A stretch of 45,918 nucleotides of DNA from Actinomyces sp. (lineage in GTDB: Bacteria > Actinomycetota > Actinomycetes > Actinomycetales > Actinomycetaceae), in NCBI RefSeq assembly GCF_030530635.1, contig NZ_JAUMUL010000021.1, forward strand, positions 1 to 45,918. Direction: 5' to 3'. Below the pieces are notes generated by a model that saw only the letters and a list, made by a program, of their open reading frames with translations, ran no database searches and was not told the DNA's origin. The first letter of the stretch is position 1; every line of letters begins with the position of its first letter. Shown piece by piece: positions 32,362 through 40,591 of the stretch. Both the position numbers and the translations under genes were made by a program.

Positions 32362-33561
32362 ATGACGCCGGTTGCGGGGGATACCTACCCCTCGCTGATC
32401 GACGACGCCCGCCTGCGCCCGCTCACCGCCGCCGAGCAGCAGCGCTACTCGCGCAACGCGCTCGTGCCTCAGGTGAGCGGGCGCGGCCAGCAGCGCATCC
32501 GCGCCGCCCGCATCCTGGTGGTAGGTGCCGGCGCCCTGGGATCGCCCGCCGTCCTGTACCTGGCCGCGGCCGGCGTCGGCATGCTCGGCATCATTGACGA
32601 CGACGACGTCACCATCTCCAACCTGCAACGGCAGGTCCTGCACCCCACCGCCGCCGCGGGGCGGCCCAAGGTCGACTCCGCTCGGGAGGCCGTGGCCGCC
32701 CTGAACCCGGACATCGAGGTCATCACCCACAGGCAGGCCCTGACCAGCGCCAACGCCATGGAGTTGCTGCGCGGCTGGGACGTGGTGATCGACGGCACCG
32801 ACAACTTCCCCACCCGCTACCTGCTCGGGGACGCCTGCGTGCTGCTGGGCGTCCCGCTCGTACACGGGGCGGTACTGCGCTTCGACGGCCAGGTCACCGT
32901 CTTTGACACCCGGCGCGGACCCTGCTACCGCTGCGTACACCCGAAACCGCCCGATGCGGGCGCGGTGCCCTCCTGCGCCGAGGCCGGGGTACTGGGGGTG
33001 CTGCCCGGGATCATCGGAGCGATACAGGCCGCGGAGGCGCTGAAGCTCGTGATCGGGGGAGCGCGCCCACTGATCGGGCGCATGCTGCTGGTCAACGCCT
33101 GGGAGGGGCACGGTGTGGAGTTGCCGATCAGGAAGAACCCCGACTGCCCGCTATGCGGCACCCAGCCAACCATCACCGGGCTGGTGGATTATGAGGCCCT
33201 GTGCGGCGCCCGGCCGTTGACGCCGATCACTCAAGCAGAGGAGAGCAACATGAACACGATCACCGCCGAAGGTCTGCGCGAGCGCATTGCCGCCGGGGAG
33301 CTGCCCGGGCAGGCCTACACGCTACTGGACGTGCGTGAGCCCCACGAGGTCGAACTGGAGGCGATCGACGGGGCGGTGCACATCCCGCTCGACCAGGTGG
33401 CCCGTCGCCTCGGAGAGTTGGATTCGAGCCGGGAACTGATCGTCTACTGCGCCGGCGGCGTGCGCTCCGCCCGCGCTATTGAGGCGCTGGAGCGGGCGGG
33501 GTACGCGGGCACCATGACGAACCTGGAAGGCGGCATCAACGCCTGGAATACCTCCGCCTGA
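32362..33561 (+). CDS. MoeB/MoeZ-type sulfur-carrier adenylyltransferase with rhodanese domain
   Basis: A 399-residue E1-like enzyme that adenylates the C-terminal Gly of a sulfur-carrier protein (MoaD, ThiS or CysO type) and, through its rhodanese domain, can thiolate it. The ThiF domain has RILVVGAGALGSPAVLYLAAAGVGMLGIIDDDDVTISNLQRQ, DGTDNFPTRYLL, and two zinc CxxC pairs (CYRC, CPLC). The rhodanese domain (residues ~295-399) has LLDVREPHEVELEAIDGAVHIPL and the catalytic Cys in LIVYCAGGVRSARA. GGAAG lies 4 nt before the ATG. No moaD/thiS partner is in the window, so the pathway (molybdopterin, thiamine or cysteine) stays open. Confidence 0.9.
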   Translation: MTPVAGDTYPSLIDDARLRPLTAAEQQRYSRNALVPQVSGRGQQRIRAARILVVGAGALGSPAVLYLAAAGVGMLGIIDDDDVTISNLQRQVLHPTAAAGRPKVDSAREAVAALNPDIEVITHRQALTSANAMELLRGWDVVIDGTDNFPTRYLLGDACVLLGVPLVHGAVLRFDGQVTVFDTRRGPCYRCVHPKPPDAGAVPSCAEAGVLGVLPGIIGAIQAAEALKLVIGGARPLIGRMLLVNAWEGHGVELPIRKNPDCPLCGTQPTITGLVDYEALCGARPLTPITQAEESNMNTITAEGLRERIAAGELPGQAYTLLDVREPHEVELEAIDGAVHIPLDQVARRLGELDSSRELIVYCAGGVRSARAIEALERAGYAGTMTNLEGGINAWNTSA

Positions 33562-33564
33562 CCC

Positions 33565-33610
33565 GCCGAGGTCGGTAGATCTTACGTGCCGAGGTCGGTA
33601 GAAGTGGCTG
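33565..33610 (+). repeat. Two tandem 23-bp repeats (GTCGGTAGAAGT family)
   Basis: Unit 1 at 33565-33587 and unit 2 at 33588-33610 share GCCGAGGTCGGTAGA and then diverge (TCTTACGT versus AGTGGCTG). They start 4 nt after the moeB-like stop. The same 23-bp unit recurs on the minus strand at 45882-45918. Function unknown. Confidence 0.8.
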
Positions 33611-33654
33611 CGATGGGCCTGCGGGAACGGTGAGCGGCGTCACCGCCCACGGAT

Positions 33655-33684
33655 TTCGACGGCGGCGCTCGGATGAGCTATCGT
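33655..33684 (+). promoter_or_regulatory. Putative tRNA-Pro promoter
   Basis: TTCGAC (33655-33660), 18-nt spacer, TATCGT (33679-33684). The predicted transcription start is about 30 nt before the tRNA 5' end. Confidence 0.4.
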
Positions 33685-33719
33685 CTTCCATGTTCCAAGC
33701 GGCGTCAGCCGTGCGGACG

Positions 33720-33796
<77 letters not shown>

Positions 33797-33798
33797 AT

Positions 33799-33824
33799 GC
33801 CCTGGAGAGATGTTACTCCGGGGC
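33799..33824 (+). terminator. Terminator-like hairpin after tRNA-Pro
   Basis: GCCCTGGAG and CTCCGGGGC pair over 9 bp (one U-G) around the loop AGATGTTA, starting 3 nt after the tRNA. It is followed by TTCGTGTT, not a continuous U-run. Confidence 0.5.
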
Positions 33825-33931
33825 TTCGTGTTATTCACCGGCGGTAGTCGGTCGTCTCTCGACGGTGGACGTCGGCTGTACCGAGCGACAATCGTCGGAC
33901 CAACCGAATGCAAGGGAGCAGCAGGTAAGAC

Positions 33932-34603
33932 ATGGCCTTCGACTACAAGAAGGAGTACAAGGACTTCTATACCCCGCCCAAACGGCCGGGTATCGTCACC
34001 ATCCCCGCGATGAGCTTCATCGCCGTGCGGGGCAGGGGAGATCCGAATGCGGAGGACGGGGACTACCAGCGTGCGCTGAAGCTGCTCTACGCCATCGCCT
34101 TCACCATCAAGATGAGTCGTCGGTCCGGGCACCTGATGGACGGATACTTCGATTACGTCGTCCCGCCGCTGGAGGGATTCTGGTGGCAGCCCGGCGTCGA
34201 CGGCGTCGACTACGCGCACAAGGAGCACTTTGAGTGGATCTCCGCGATCCGGGTGCCGGACTTCGTCACCGAGGCAGAGTTCGGCTGGGCGATTGAGGAG
34301 GCGACACACAAGAAGCGCACCGACTTCTCACCCGTCGAGTTCATGCGGCTCGAGGAGGGCTTGTGCGTGCAATGCCTGCACGTCGGACCCTACGACGACG
34401 AGCCCGCCACGATCGCGCTCATGCACGAGTTCGCGCGGTCTAAGGGCTATCGCCCTGACTTGTCCGACACCCGCCGTCATCACGAGATCTACCTGAGCGA
34501 CGCCCGACGGGTCGCCCCCGAACGACTCAGGACTGTGATTCGCCATCTGCTCGCGCATTCCGCATCGACTCCGTCGACCGGCGGTGACCATGTCCTCCTG
34601 TAG
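33932..34603 (+). CDS. GyrI-like small-molecule-binding domain protein
   Basis: A 223-residue protein resembling the stand-alone GyrI-like (COG4832) family. It has the N-terminal FDYKKEYKDFYTPPKRPGIVTIPAMSFIAVRGRGDPN, a central WWQPG and KEHFEWISAIRVPDFV, then EEGLCVQCLHVGPYDDEPATIALMHEFARSKGY and RRHHEIYLSDARRVAPERLRTVIRHLL. Some family members hydrolyse cyclopropanoid cytotoxins; whether this one does is unknown. GGGAG lies about 12 nt before the ATG, and a -10-like GACAAT at 33887-33892 could serve as promoter. It precedes lysX by 122 nt, but the relation to lipid lysylation is only positional. Confidence 0.8.
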   Translation: MAFDYKKEYKDFYTPPKRPGIVTIPAMSFIAVRGRGDPNAEDGDYQRALKLLYAIAFTIKMSRRSGHLMDGYFDYVVPPLEGFWWQPGVDGVDYAHKEHFEWISAIRVPDFVTEAEFGWAIEEATHKKRTDFSPVEFMRLEEGLCVQCLHVGPYDDEPATIALMHEFARSKGYRPDLSDTRRHHEIYLSDARRVAPERLRTVIRHLLAHSASTPSTGGDHVLL

Positions 34604-34725
34604 AGGCAAGAAATTGTGATCCTATGTCCTGCGTGGGGATGATCCTGGCCGCGCCGTTCTTGTGAAGAATCTTCCGCTGTGCCCGCACGGGCGCCCACAC
34701 AGACCAGAAGGAACGATCACCGACG

Positions 34726-37700
34726 ATGCGGAAGTACGATCCCCTGTTCCCACGACTCCTGCCCAGACTCCTGTACGTTATCGCGATTCTCGCGCTGGCG
34801 GACAGCCTGCTGGGCACCACACCCGGGATTGGGCAGATCCTGGAGTTCATCTTCTTGTGGATCATTCCGCTTCCCTCCATCGACTGGCTGACGGCAGTCG
34901 TCATCCTGCTGCTGGCCGAGGGTATGGACAAGCGGAAACGATCCGCCTGGACGGCTCTGATCATCCTGACGGCGTTGATCGCCTTATTACACGCCGTTGT
35001 CCTGGCCACCGCCCTTCAGAACGAGGAGTTGGCGGACATGCGCGGCTTCCTGATGGTGAATGTGGCCACGCTGCTGTTGTTCCTCGCGCTGCTGGCGTCG
35101 TATCGCCGCTGCTACACGGTGCGTTCCCAGCCGGGCAACACCCGGCGCGCCCTGGCGATCTTCCTAGTCTCGGCGGGATCTGTCACGCTGGTCGCCATAC
35201 TCCTCAAGTTCGCGATTTCCGGGGTGGGGCTGCAGCAGTTGAGCGAGTTGTTCTTCGGGGATGTGTCCCCCCGATGGCTGGTCAGCCTGCTCGGTTTTGG
35301 ATGGGCGGTCAGCTTCCTCGCCGCCTTCTGGATGCTGTTGCGCTCCCAGAAGCAGATCGCGCAGATGTCCGTTGCGGAGGAGACCCGTGTGCGCACGTTG
35401 CTGGCTGAACATCCGGCGGACTCGCTGGGGTACTTCGCCACCCGCCGGGACAAGTCCGCGCTGCTGGTCGGCGACTCCGCCGTGGTTTACCGGGTGGCCA
35501 AGGGCGTGGCCCTGGCCTCCGGCGACCCCCTGGGGGATCCCTCCACCTGGTCGGCGGCCGCACGTGCCTTCACCCGCCGTGCCGCGGAATTCGGCTGGAC
35601 TCCAGCCGTGATCGGGGTCTCCGAGGCGGGCGCCCGGGCATACGCCGATGCCGGCCTGCGGGCGCTGCACATTGGGGACGAGGCCGTGCTCGACTTCGCA
35701 CGCGCACGGATCGATGACATGCCCGAGGTACGCCGGCCGGTTCGTCGCCTCAAGGAACTCGGGTACACGGTACGGATACGCCGGCATCGCACGATCCCCG
35801 CCGACGAGCTAGCGGCCCTGGCCCGCCTCGCACAGGACTGGCTGGGAGGTGAGACGGAGCGCGGCTTCTCCATGGCGCTCGGCCGCCTGGGCGACCCGTC
35901 CGACGGCGAGTGCGTGATGGTGGAGGCGCTCTTCCCTTCTGGCGATGAGCGCGGCAGAATCGCCGCCCTGCTGTCCTTCGCCCCCTGGGGATCGGATGGC
36001 CTGAGCCTGGATGTGATGAGACGCCACCCAGACGCAGACAATGGTGTCACTGAGCTCATGGTCGCCTCCCTCATGGCAGACGGCGTGGAACTCGGTGTCA
36101 CCCGAGCATCACTCAACTTCGCGGTCTTCCGCTCGGCGTTCGTCGAGGGTGAGAGGATCGGTGCCGGCCCCGTTCGGCGTCTGTGGCGCCGACTGCTGCT
36201 GCTCGCCTCCCACTGGTGGCAGCTGGAGTCGCTCTACCGGTCCAATGCGAAATACAACCCCGACTGGTTCCCACGGATGATCTGTTACCCAGACGGTGGA
36301 GACCTGGCCCGCGTGGCCTTCGCCATGGGAGTCGCGGAGGGATTCGTGTCCCCTCCCGCATGGTTGTCATCGACCACCGGCATTCAGCAGCCGCGCCGCG
36401 ACGACGAGGCGTCGGCACGCTTGGCGGCCATCAGCATGGGTTCGGCTAAAACCGCTCCGGCCAGCCGCCACGTCAAGCAGTTCGCCTCCCGTCTGGCATC
36501 CCGTGAAGCGATGCTCGCCATGGGCCTGGACCCCTACCCGCCGTCAGTTGACGTCACTGCCTCCTGCCTCGACGCCGCAGGCCCGTGCTGTGTGGCCGGC
36601 CGCGTCTTGGCGATACGCGATCACGGCGGCGTCGTCTTCGCGGATCTGCGGGACCGCAGCGGCGACCTGCAGATTCTGCTTGAACGCTCGGCGGCCGGTG
36701 CCGACGGCGTAGCCCGGTTCCGGCAACTTGTGCGCGCAGGCGACCAGGTGGTCGTCTCCGGTACGGTGGGGACCTCGCGCACCGGCACACGCAGCCTGTT
36801 GACGTCCAGCTGGTCCGTGACCTCCAAGGCGCTGCGGCCCCTGCCGGACAAGCACCGGGGTATCCGCGACCCCGAGACCCGGGTGCGGCAGCGTCACCTG
36901 GCACTGATTGTCGACCCGAAGGAGCGTGCGATGGTGACGGCCCGGTCCACCGCCATCCAGGCGGTCCGCCGGGAGCTACTGGACCGCGACTACCTGGAGG
37001 TGGAGACGCCCATACTCCAGCCCGTGCACGGGGGCGCGAATGCGCGTCCGTTCAAGACACATATCAACGCCTACGATCTGGACCTGTACCTGCGCATCGC
37101 CCCGGAGCTGTACCTCAAGCGTCTTATGGTCGGCGGCATGGAGCGGGTATTCGAAATCGGCCGCAACTTCCGCAATGAGGGCGCAGATGCGACGCACAAC
37201 CCCGAGTTCACCATGCTGGAGGCCTACCAGGCCCACGCCGATTACGGCGTCATGAAGGATGTGGCACGCGATCTGATCGTGTCGGCGGCCCGGGCCGCGC
37301 TCGGAACCACGGTGGTGCGCGGACAAGTGGGGGGCGTTGAGCATGAGATCGACCTGGCAGCGCCTTGGCGGACTGTGAGCGTGTGCCAGGCCGTCAGTGA
37401 GGGCCTGTGTGAGGAGGTCGGACCCGACACTCCCGTCGAGTCGCTGCGCCGGCACGCCGACGCCATCGGGATGCCCTACGATCCACGTTGGGGCTGGGGA
37501 ACGATGATGCAGGAGTTGTACGAGCACCTGGCCGAATCCACCACCGTCACCCCGACCTTCTTCACCGACTTCCCCGCGGAGACCTCGCCATTGACCAGGC
37601 CCCACCGCGAGGACGCCCGGCTGGCCGAGCGCTGGGACCTGATCGTGTTCGGCGCCGAGGTGGGCACCGCATACTCCGAGCTGGTTGATCCGGTGATTCA

Positions 37701-37908
37701 ACGTGAACGCCTGACCGCCCAGTCCCTGGCCGCCGCCGGAGGCGATCCCGAGGCCATGGAGCTGGATGAGGCCTTCCTGGCGGCACTGGAGCAGGGAATG
37801 CCGCCCTCGGGCGGGCTGGGCATGGGTCTGGACCGGTTGGTCATGATGCTCACCGGCGCATCGATCCGCGAGACGATCGCCTTCCCACTGGTTAGGCCCG
37901 AACGGTGA
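34726..37908 (+). CDS. lysX: Bifunctional lysylphosphatidylglycerol synthetase / lysyl-tRNA synthetase
   Basis: A 1060-residue membrane protein. The N terminus has six hydrophobic segments (residues ~10-210), followed by a DUF2156/MprF-type GNAT-fold domain (~225-545) that moves lysine from Lys-tRNA to phosphatidylglycerol. Then comes a class II lysyl-tRNA synthetase: an OB-fold anticodon-binding domain (~600-700) and a catalytic core with motif 2 FEIGRNFRNEG (~808) and motif 3 GLGMGLDRLVMMLTG (~1030). Fusion lets one protein charge tRNA and lysylate lipid; in mycobacteria LysX gives resistance to cationic peptides. The longer MprF flippase domain is absent. AGAAGGAA lies 12 nt before the ATG. 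The next gene overlaps its stop by 4 nt (GTGA). Confidence 0.95.
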   Translation: MRKYDPLFPRLLPRLLYVIAILALADSLLGTTPGIGQILEFIFLWIIPLPSIDWLTAVVILLLAEGMDKRKRSAWTALIILTALIALLHAVVLATALQNEELADMRGFLMVNVATLLLFLALLASYRRCYTVRSQPGNTRRALAIFLVSAGSVTLVAILLKFAISGVGLQQLSELFFGDVSPRWLVSLLGFGWAVSFLAAFWMLLRSQKQIAQMSVAEETRVRTLLAEHPADSLGYFATRRDKSALLVGDSAVVYRVAKGVALASGDPLGDPSTWSAAARAFTRRAAEFGWTPAVIGVSEAGARAYADAGLRALHIGDEAVLDFARARIDDMPEVRRPVRRLKELGYTVRIRRHRTIPADELAALARLAQDWLGGETERGFSMALGRLGDPSDGECVMVEALFPSGDERGRIAALLSFAPWGSDGLSLDVMRRHPDADNGVTELMVASLMADGVELGVTRASLNFAVFRSAFVEGERIGAGPVRRLWRRLLLLASHWWQLESLYRSNAKYNPDWFPRMICYPDGGDLARVAFAMGVAEGFVSPPAWLSSTTGIQQPRRDDEASARLAAISMGSAKTAPASRHVKQFASRLASREAMLAMGLDPYPPSVDVTASCLDAAGPCCVAGRVLAIRDHGGVVFADLRDRSGDLQILLERSAAGADGVARFRQLVRAGDQVVVSGTVGTSRTGTRSLLTSSWSVTSKALRPLPDKHRGIRDPETRVRQRHLALIVDPKERAMVTARSTAIQAVRRELLDRDYLEVETPILQPVHGGANARPFKTHINAYDLDLYLRIAPELYLKRLMVGGMERVFEIGRNFRNEGADATHNPEFTMLEAYQAHADYGVMKDVARDLIVSAARAALGTTVVRGQVGGVEHEIDLAAPWRTVSVCQAVSEGLCEEVGPDTPVESLRRHADAIGMPYDPRWGWGTMMQELYEHLAESTTVTPTFFTDFPAETSPLTRPHREDARLAERWDLIVFGAEVGTAYSELVDPVIQRERLTAQSLAAAGGDPEAMELDEAFLAALEQGMPPSGGLGMGLDRLVMMLTGASIRETIAFPLVRPER

Positions 37909-38579
37909 GCCCGCACCGGCTCAGGGGGGTGCTGGCGGTACTGGCGCTGGTCACCTACAACAGCTGGCTGGCGTGGCGGCTGAACGGCGATCCGGGAGTC
38001 CTGTCCGGCTACCTGTCCGAACTGGCGGCGCAGGACCAGCCTTACCAGTGGTTCTTCCGCCTCGGCGACTTGGCGGCCGCCGTCGTCTTCGCCGTCATCG
38101 CCGCGCTGGGACGACGCGGTTGGAGCCGATGGCTCGGTCGCCGTGCCCCGCAGGTGGCGGCGGTGCTGGCCCTGGTGGCCGTCGGCACGGCCCTGGATAC
38201 CCTGTTCAACCTGCCTTGCGCGGAGAGCCGGGATCCGGTATGCGCGGAAACTCCCAGCCTGGTCAGGCACCTGCATGAGGCGGCCTCGGTGCTCGTGTCG
38301 GTCGCGCTGGTCGCACTCATAGCCCTGGTGGCACTGGGAATGGCGGAGCGGGACGGCTGGACTGGGCGAGCACGGGCAGCGGTCGGCTTCGCCGTCGTCA
38401 TCGGGGCGCTGCTTATATTCAGCGCGGCGGCACCGGCGCTGGCACCGGGAACGCAGGGCTGGGTGCAGATCCTTCAGGTACTGGCGTGCTCGGCGTGGAT
38501 GGCGCTGTTGGCATGGCGGCTCGAAGATGAGGGCCAGAAACGGGAGGAGGACGATGGCAGACGATCCGCGATTCGCTGA
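37905..38579 (+). CDS. DUF998-like six-helix membrane protein
   Basis: A 224-residue protein with six predicted membrane helices: GVLAVLALVTYNSWLAW, LGDLAAAVVFAVIAALG, VAAVLALVAVGTALDTLF, SVLVSVALVALIALVALG, AVGFAVVIGALLIFSA and ILQVLACSAWMALLAW. A periplasmic Cys pair (CAESRDPVC) and the conserved LHEAAS segment resemble DUF998 proteins. The GTG start overlaps the lysX stop, and the 3' end overlaps the hydrolase ribosome site, so the three genes are translationally coupled. Function unknown; a role in moving or sensing aminoacylated lipids is speculation from context. Confidence 0.75.
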   Translation: MSPHRLRGVLAVLALVTYNSWLAWRLNGDPGVLSGYLSELAAQDQPYQWFFRLGDLAAAVVFAVIAALGRRGWSRWLGRRAPQVAAVLALVAVGTALDTLFNLPCAESRDPVCAETPSLVRHLHEAASVLVSVALVALIALVALGMAERDGWTGRARAAVGFAVVIGALLIFSAAAPALAPGTQGWVQILQVLACSAWMALLAWRLEDEGQKREEDDGRRSAIR

Positions 38580-39369
38580 GACGCGTTGCCCGAGCGGACA
38601 CACAGTCCGGGTGCGGGATGGATCCGGGCCGGCCGTGGTGTTCCTGAATGGTTGTGGGCTGTCCGCCGCCGGATGGGATGAGGTGGCTGCCTCTCTGGAG
38701 GGAAGACGGGTGATCACCCTAGACCGCCCCGGGCACAACGGCACCAGGGCTGCGGGGCCGCCGTCACTTGTGGATGAGACCCGCCTTCTCGCGGAGTTGC
38801 TGGACGCGGAGGCGACCCCGGTGGTTGTGGTGGCGCACTCCATGGCCTCCTTCCAGGCGGAGGCGATCGCCCGTCTGCGGCCCGGACGTGTGGTCGGGGT
38901 GGTGCTGGTTGACCCGTCGGTGCCGCCGCCTTGCGCCCGGTTCTCCGCAGCGGTAGGGGCGTTGGCAGGTCTCGCAGCGCGAATGGTGCGGCTGGGACCG
39001 GTACGTGATGTAGTCGGCTGGATGCTGCGGGCGGGCATGCGGTCCCAGACGGTACGGCCGCAGGCAATCGACTCCCCCCGGTGGCGTCCCCTTTGGAGCA
39101 GCGAGCAGGCTCTGGCTGCCGCGGCGGCCGAGTGGCTGTCCTACCGCGACCAGGCCGCCCAGTTGTTGGTTCTGCGCGCCAGGCAGAAGGCGCCGGCACC
39201 CGCCCGAGTCGCCGTTCTGGAGGCGCCGCCGTTCAACGGTGCGGCGGCGGTTGTGAGCGTGCTCTCGGCCTTCCGCACCTCACGCATACGGCGCGTGTCC
39301 GGTTCCCGGCACCTGATGATGCTGGACGCGCCACAGGTGATCGTGGAGGAGATCGAGCGACTGTCCTAG
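38554..39369 (+). CDS. Alpha/beta hydrolase in the lysX operon
   Basis: A 271-residue alpha/beta hydrolase. It has the oxyanion-side motif VVFLNGCGLSAAGWD, a first Asp/Arg strand RVITLDRPGHNGT, the nucleophile elbow VVVVAHSMASF (Ala in place of the usual first Gly: A-H-S-M-A), a candidate catalytic acid in GVVLVDPSVPPP or later, and the catalytic His in SGSRHLMMLDAP. GGGAGGAGG is 4-5 nt before the ATG at 38554; an in-frame ATG at 38527 inside the DUF998 gene is less likely. In other Gram-positives hydrolases next to aminoacyl-PG synthases can deacylate the product, so an aminoacyl-lipid hydrolase is a reasonable inference. Its stop overlaps the convergent SDR stop. Confidence 0.82.
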   Translation: MADDPRFAETRCPSGHTVRVRDGSGPAVVFLNGCGLSAAGWDEVAASLEGRRVITLDRPGHNGTRAAGPPSLVDETRLLAELLDAEATPVVVVAHSMASFQAEAIARLRPGRVVGVVLVDPSVPPPCARFSAAVGALAGLAARMVRLGPVRDVVGWMLRAGMRSQTVRPQAIDSPRWRPLWSSEQALAAAAAEWLSYRDQAAQLLVLRARQKAPAPARVAVLEAPPFNGAAAVVSVLSAFRTSRIRRVSGSRHLMMLDAPQVIVEEIERLS

Positions 39370-40115
39370 CCCAGCGGGGTCCCGGTCGCATGCTCCAGTT
39401 CGGCCAGCAGCTGCTCCTGGAAATCGACGTGGGTGGCACGCCGGTCTGGCTCCTGAGTGTGTTGGTGGTGCCAGTAGGCGCTTATGTGGGTGCGTGGGTC
39501 CTCACCGAGGGCCAGCCAGGTCTGGGTATGGTGCCCGGCCTCCAGGTCGTCCGGTGCCCCGGCGCCACCCATGCGGGTGGGCACCCAGCCGGGGTCGACG
39601 GCGTTGGCCCATGTGCCCGGACGGAGCCGGCCCACCGCGGCGGCCAGCGCCGTCACCAGCAGTTTGGAGTCCGAGTACGACACCGTCGGCCGCGTGCCCG
39701 TCCAGTCGACTCCTGCCAGGCGGGTGGTGTTGAGCCGGGCACCGCGGTGCATGCTGGAGGAGAGGTACACGTGGCGCTGTGCGGGCACTAGGGCGGTGAG
39801 CAGGTAGGGGGCGGTCACGTTGACGGCCAGCACCAGGGCCTCGTCCATGGTGCCGGCATTGTGGACGACGGCGTCCACACCTCCCAGAGCGGCTACCTGC
39901 TCGGCCACCTCCCGCACCTGCGTCTGCTCCGCCAGGTCCCCGACGACGCCGGACACCTCCATTCCCAGGGATCGGCCGACGGCGTCGAGCTGCTCGGGGC
40001 GGCGCACATGCGCCACTACCTGCGCCCCGGCATCCAGCAGGTCTGTCAGGGTGCCGAGGCCCAGCCCCTGGCTCGTTCCGGTCACCAGCACACGTGTCAC
40101 TGCGGTGTTCTCCAT
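39366..40115 (-). CDS. Short-chain dehydrogenase/reductase
   Basis: A 249-residue classical-type SDR: the cofactor loop VLVTGTSQGLGLGTL (TGxxxGxG), VVGDLAE, the NAG motif in VVHNAGTMD, catalytic Ser in HVYLSSSMH and the YSDSK motif (Tyr/Lys). The substrate is unknown. The ATG at 40115 has AAGGAGA immediately adjacent, which is too close; a GTG at 40100 with GGAG about 10 nt upstream is an equally good start and begins right at the Rossmann strand. Upstream lie a TATAGC -10 (40124-40129) and a 14-bp palindrome, so repression by a TetR-type protein, perhaps the adjacent damaged one, is likely. Confidence 0.88.
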   Translation of the reverse strand: MENTAVTRVLVTGTSQGLGLGTLTDLLDAGAQVVAHVRRPEQLDAVGRSLGMEVSGVVGDLAEQTQVREVAEQVAALGGVDAVVHNAGTMDEALVLAVNVTAPYLLTALVPAQRHVYLSSSMHRGARLNTTRLAGVDWTGTRPTVSYSDSKLLVTALAAAVGRLRPGTWANAVDPGWVPTRMGGAGAPDDLEAGHHTQTWLALGEDPRTHISAYWHHQHTQEPDRRATHVDFQEQLLAELEHATGTPLG

Positions 40116-40133
40116 TCTCCTTGCTATACTTGA

Positions 40134-40147
40134 CGGTAACGTTACCG
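40134..40147. promoter_or_regulatory. Palindromic operator upstream of the SDR gene
   Basis: CGGTAACGTTACCG is a perfect 14-bp palindrome ending 4 nt before the TATAGC -10 on the minus strand, so it covers the spacer/-35 region. TetR-family operators are commonly palindromes of this size. The nearest candidate regulator is the tetR-like gene at 40592-41149. Confidence 0.65.
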
Positions 40148-40170
40148 CATCATGGTCGGGGGAGCGGCGG

Positions 40171-40508
40171 TCATGAACGATCGTGGCCGGCTGCCGACTT
40201 GACGCCGGCGGGCCGCGTCATGAGGTGAAGCTCCGCCGGCGCCGCCGAGCCCAGGTGCATGAAGGCGTGCATGCCGTAGCCGTAGAGCATCGCCTGGTAG
40301 AAGGCCGAGCGCCCGCGGGTGCGGTAACCGTCCACGGAGGCCGCCGCCATCAACACCCCATGAGACTCAGCGCAACATACGCCTGGTCGCGCGACATGCC
40401 CCGCGTGCGTACGTCCTCGGGCAGGAGTGGCAGTGAACGCATGAAGGGGTGAGTGCGGCCGGGCATGGTGGCGTACTCCTCCAGGTCGTGGACCAGCCAG
40501 CAAAGCGG
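40171..40508 (-). pseudogene. HXXEE-domain membrane protein remnant (5' truncated, frameshifted)
   Basis: Minus-strand translation gives PLCWLVHDLEEYATMPG (the HxxEE motif is HDLEE) through DQAYVALSLMG in one frame, stopping near 40350. It then continues as VLMAAASVDGYRTRGRSAFYQAMLYGYGMHAFMHLG in the next frame. One G missing from the ATGGGG run near 40360 would join them. There is no start codon before PLCW, where the upstream DNA changes abruptly into the 5' part of the divergent tetR. The C terminus also departs from the family after MHAFMHLG. HXXEE proteins are small membrane proteins of unknown role, often next to tetR genes. Confidence 0.7.
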
Positions 40509-40591
40509 GGGGCGACCACGGGGCGGCCCCGCGAGCCGGCGCCGCTCGGCGCGCGAACGCGGGCCGCGGCGGACGGCCGCGCGACACCGCG

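Noticed and set aside
30523..33111. 862-codon open frame antisense to pgi and the MoeB-like gene
   Set aside because: It overlaps two well-supported genes completely and its low-complexity translation resembles no protein; it is a GC-bias artefact.
33565..33610. CRISPR explanation for the 23-bp repeats
   Set aside because: Units are directly adjacent without spacers, only two per site, and there are no cas genes nearby.
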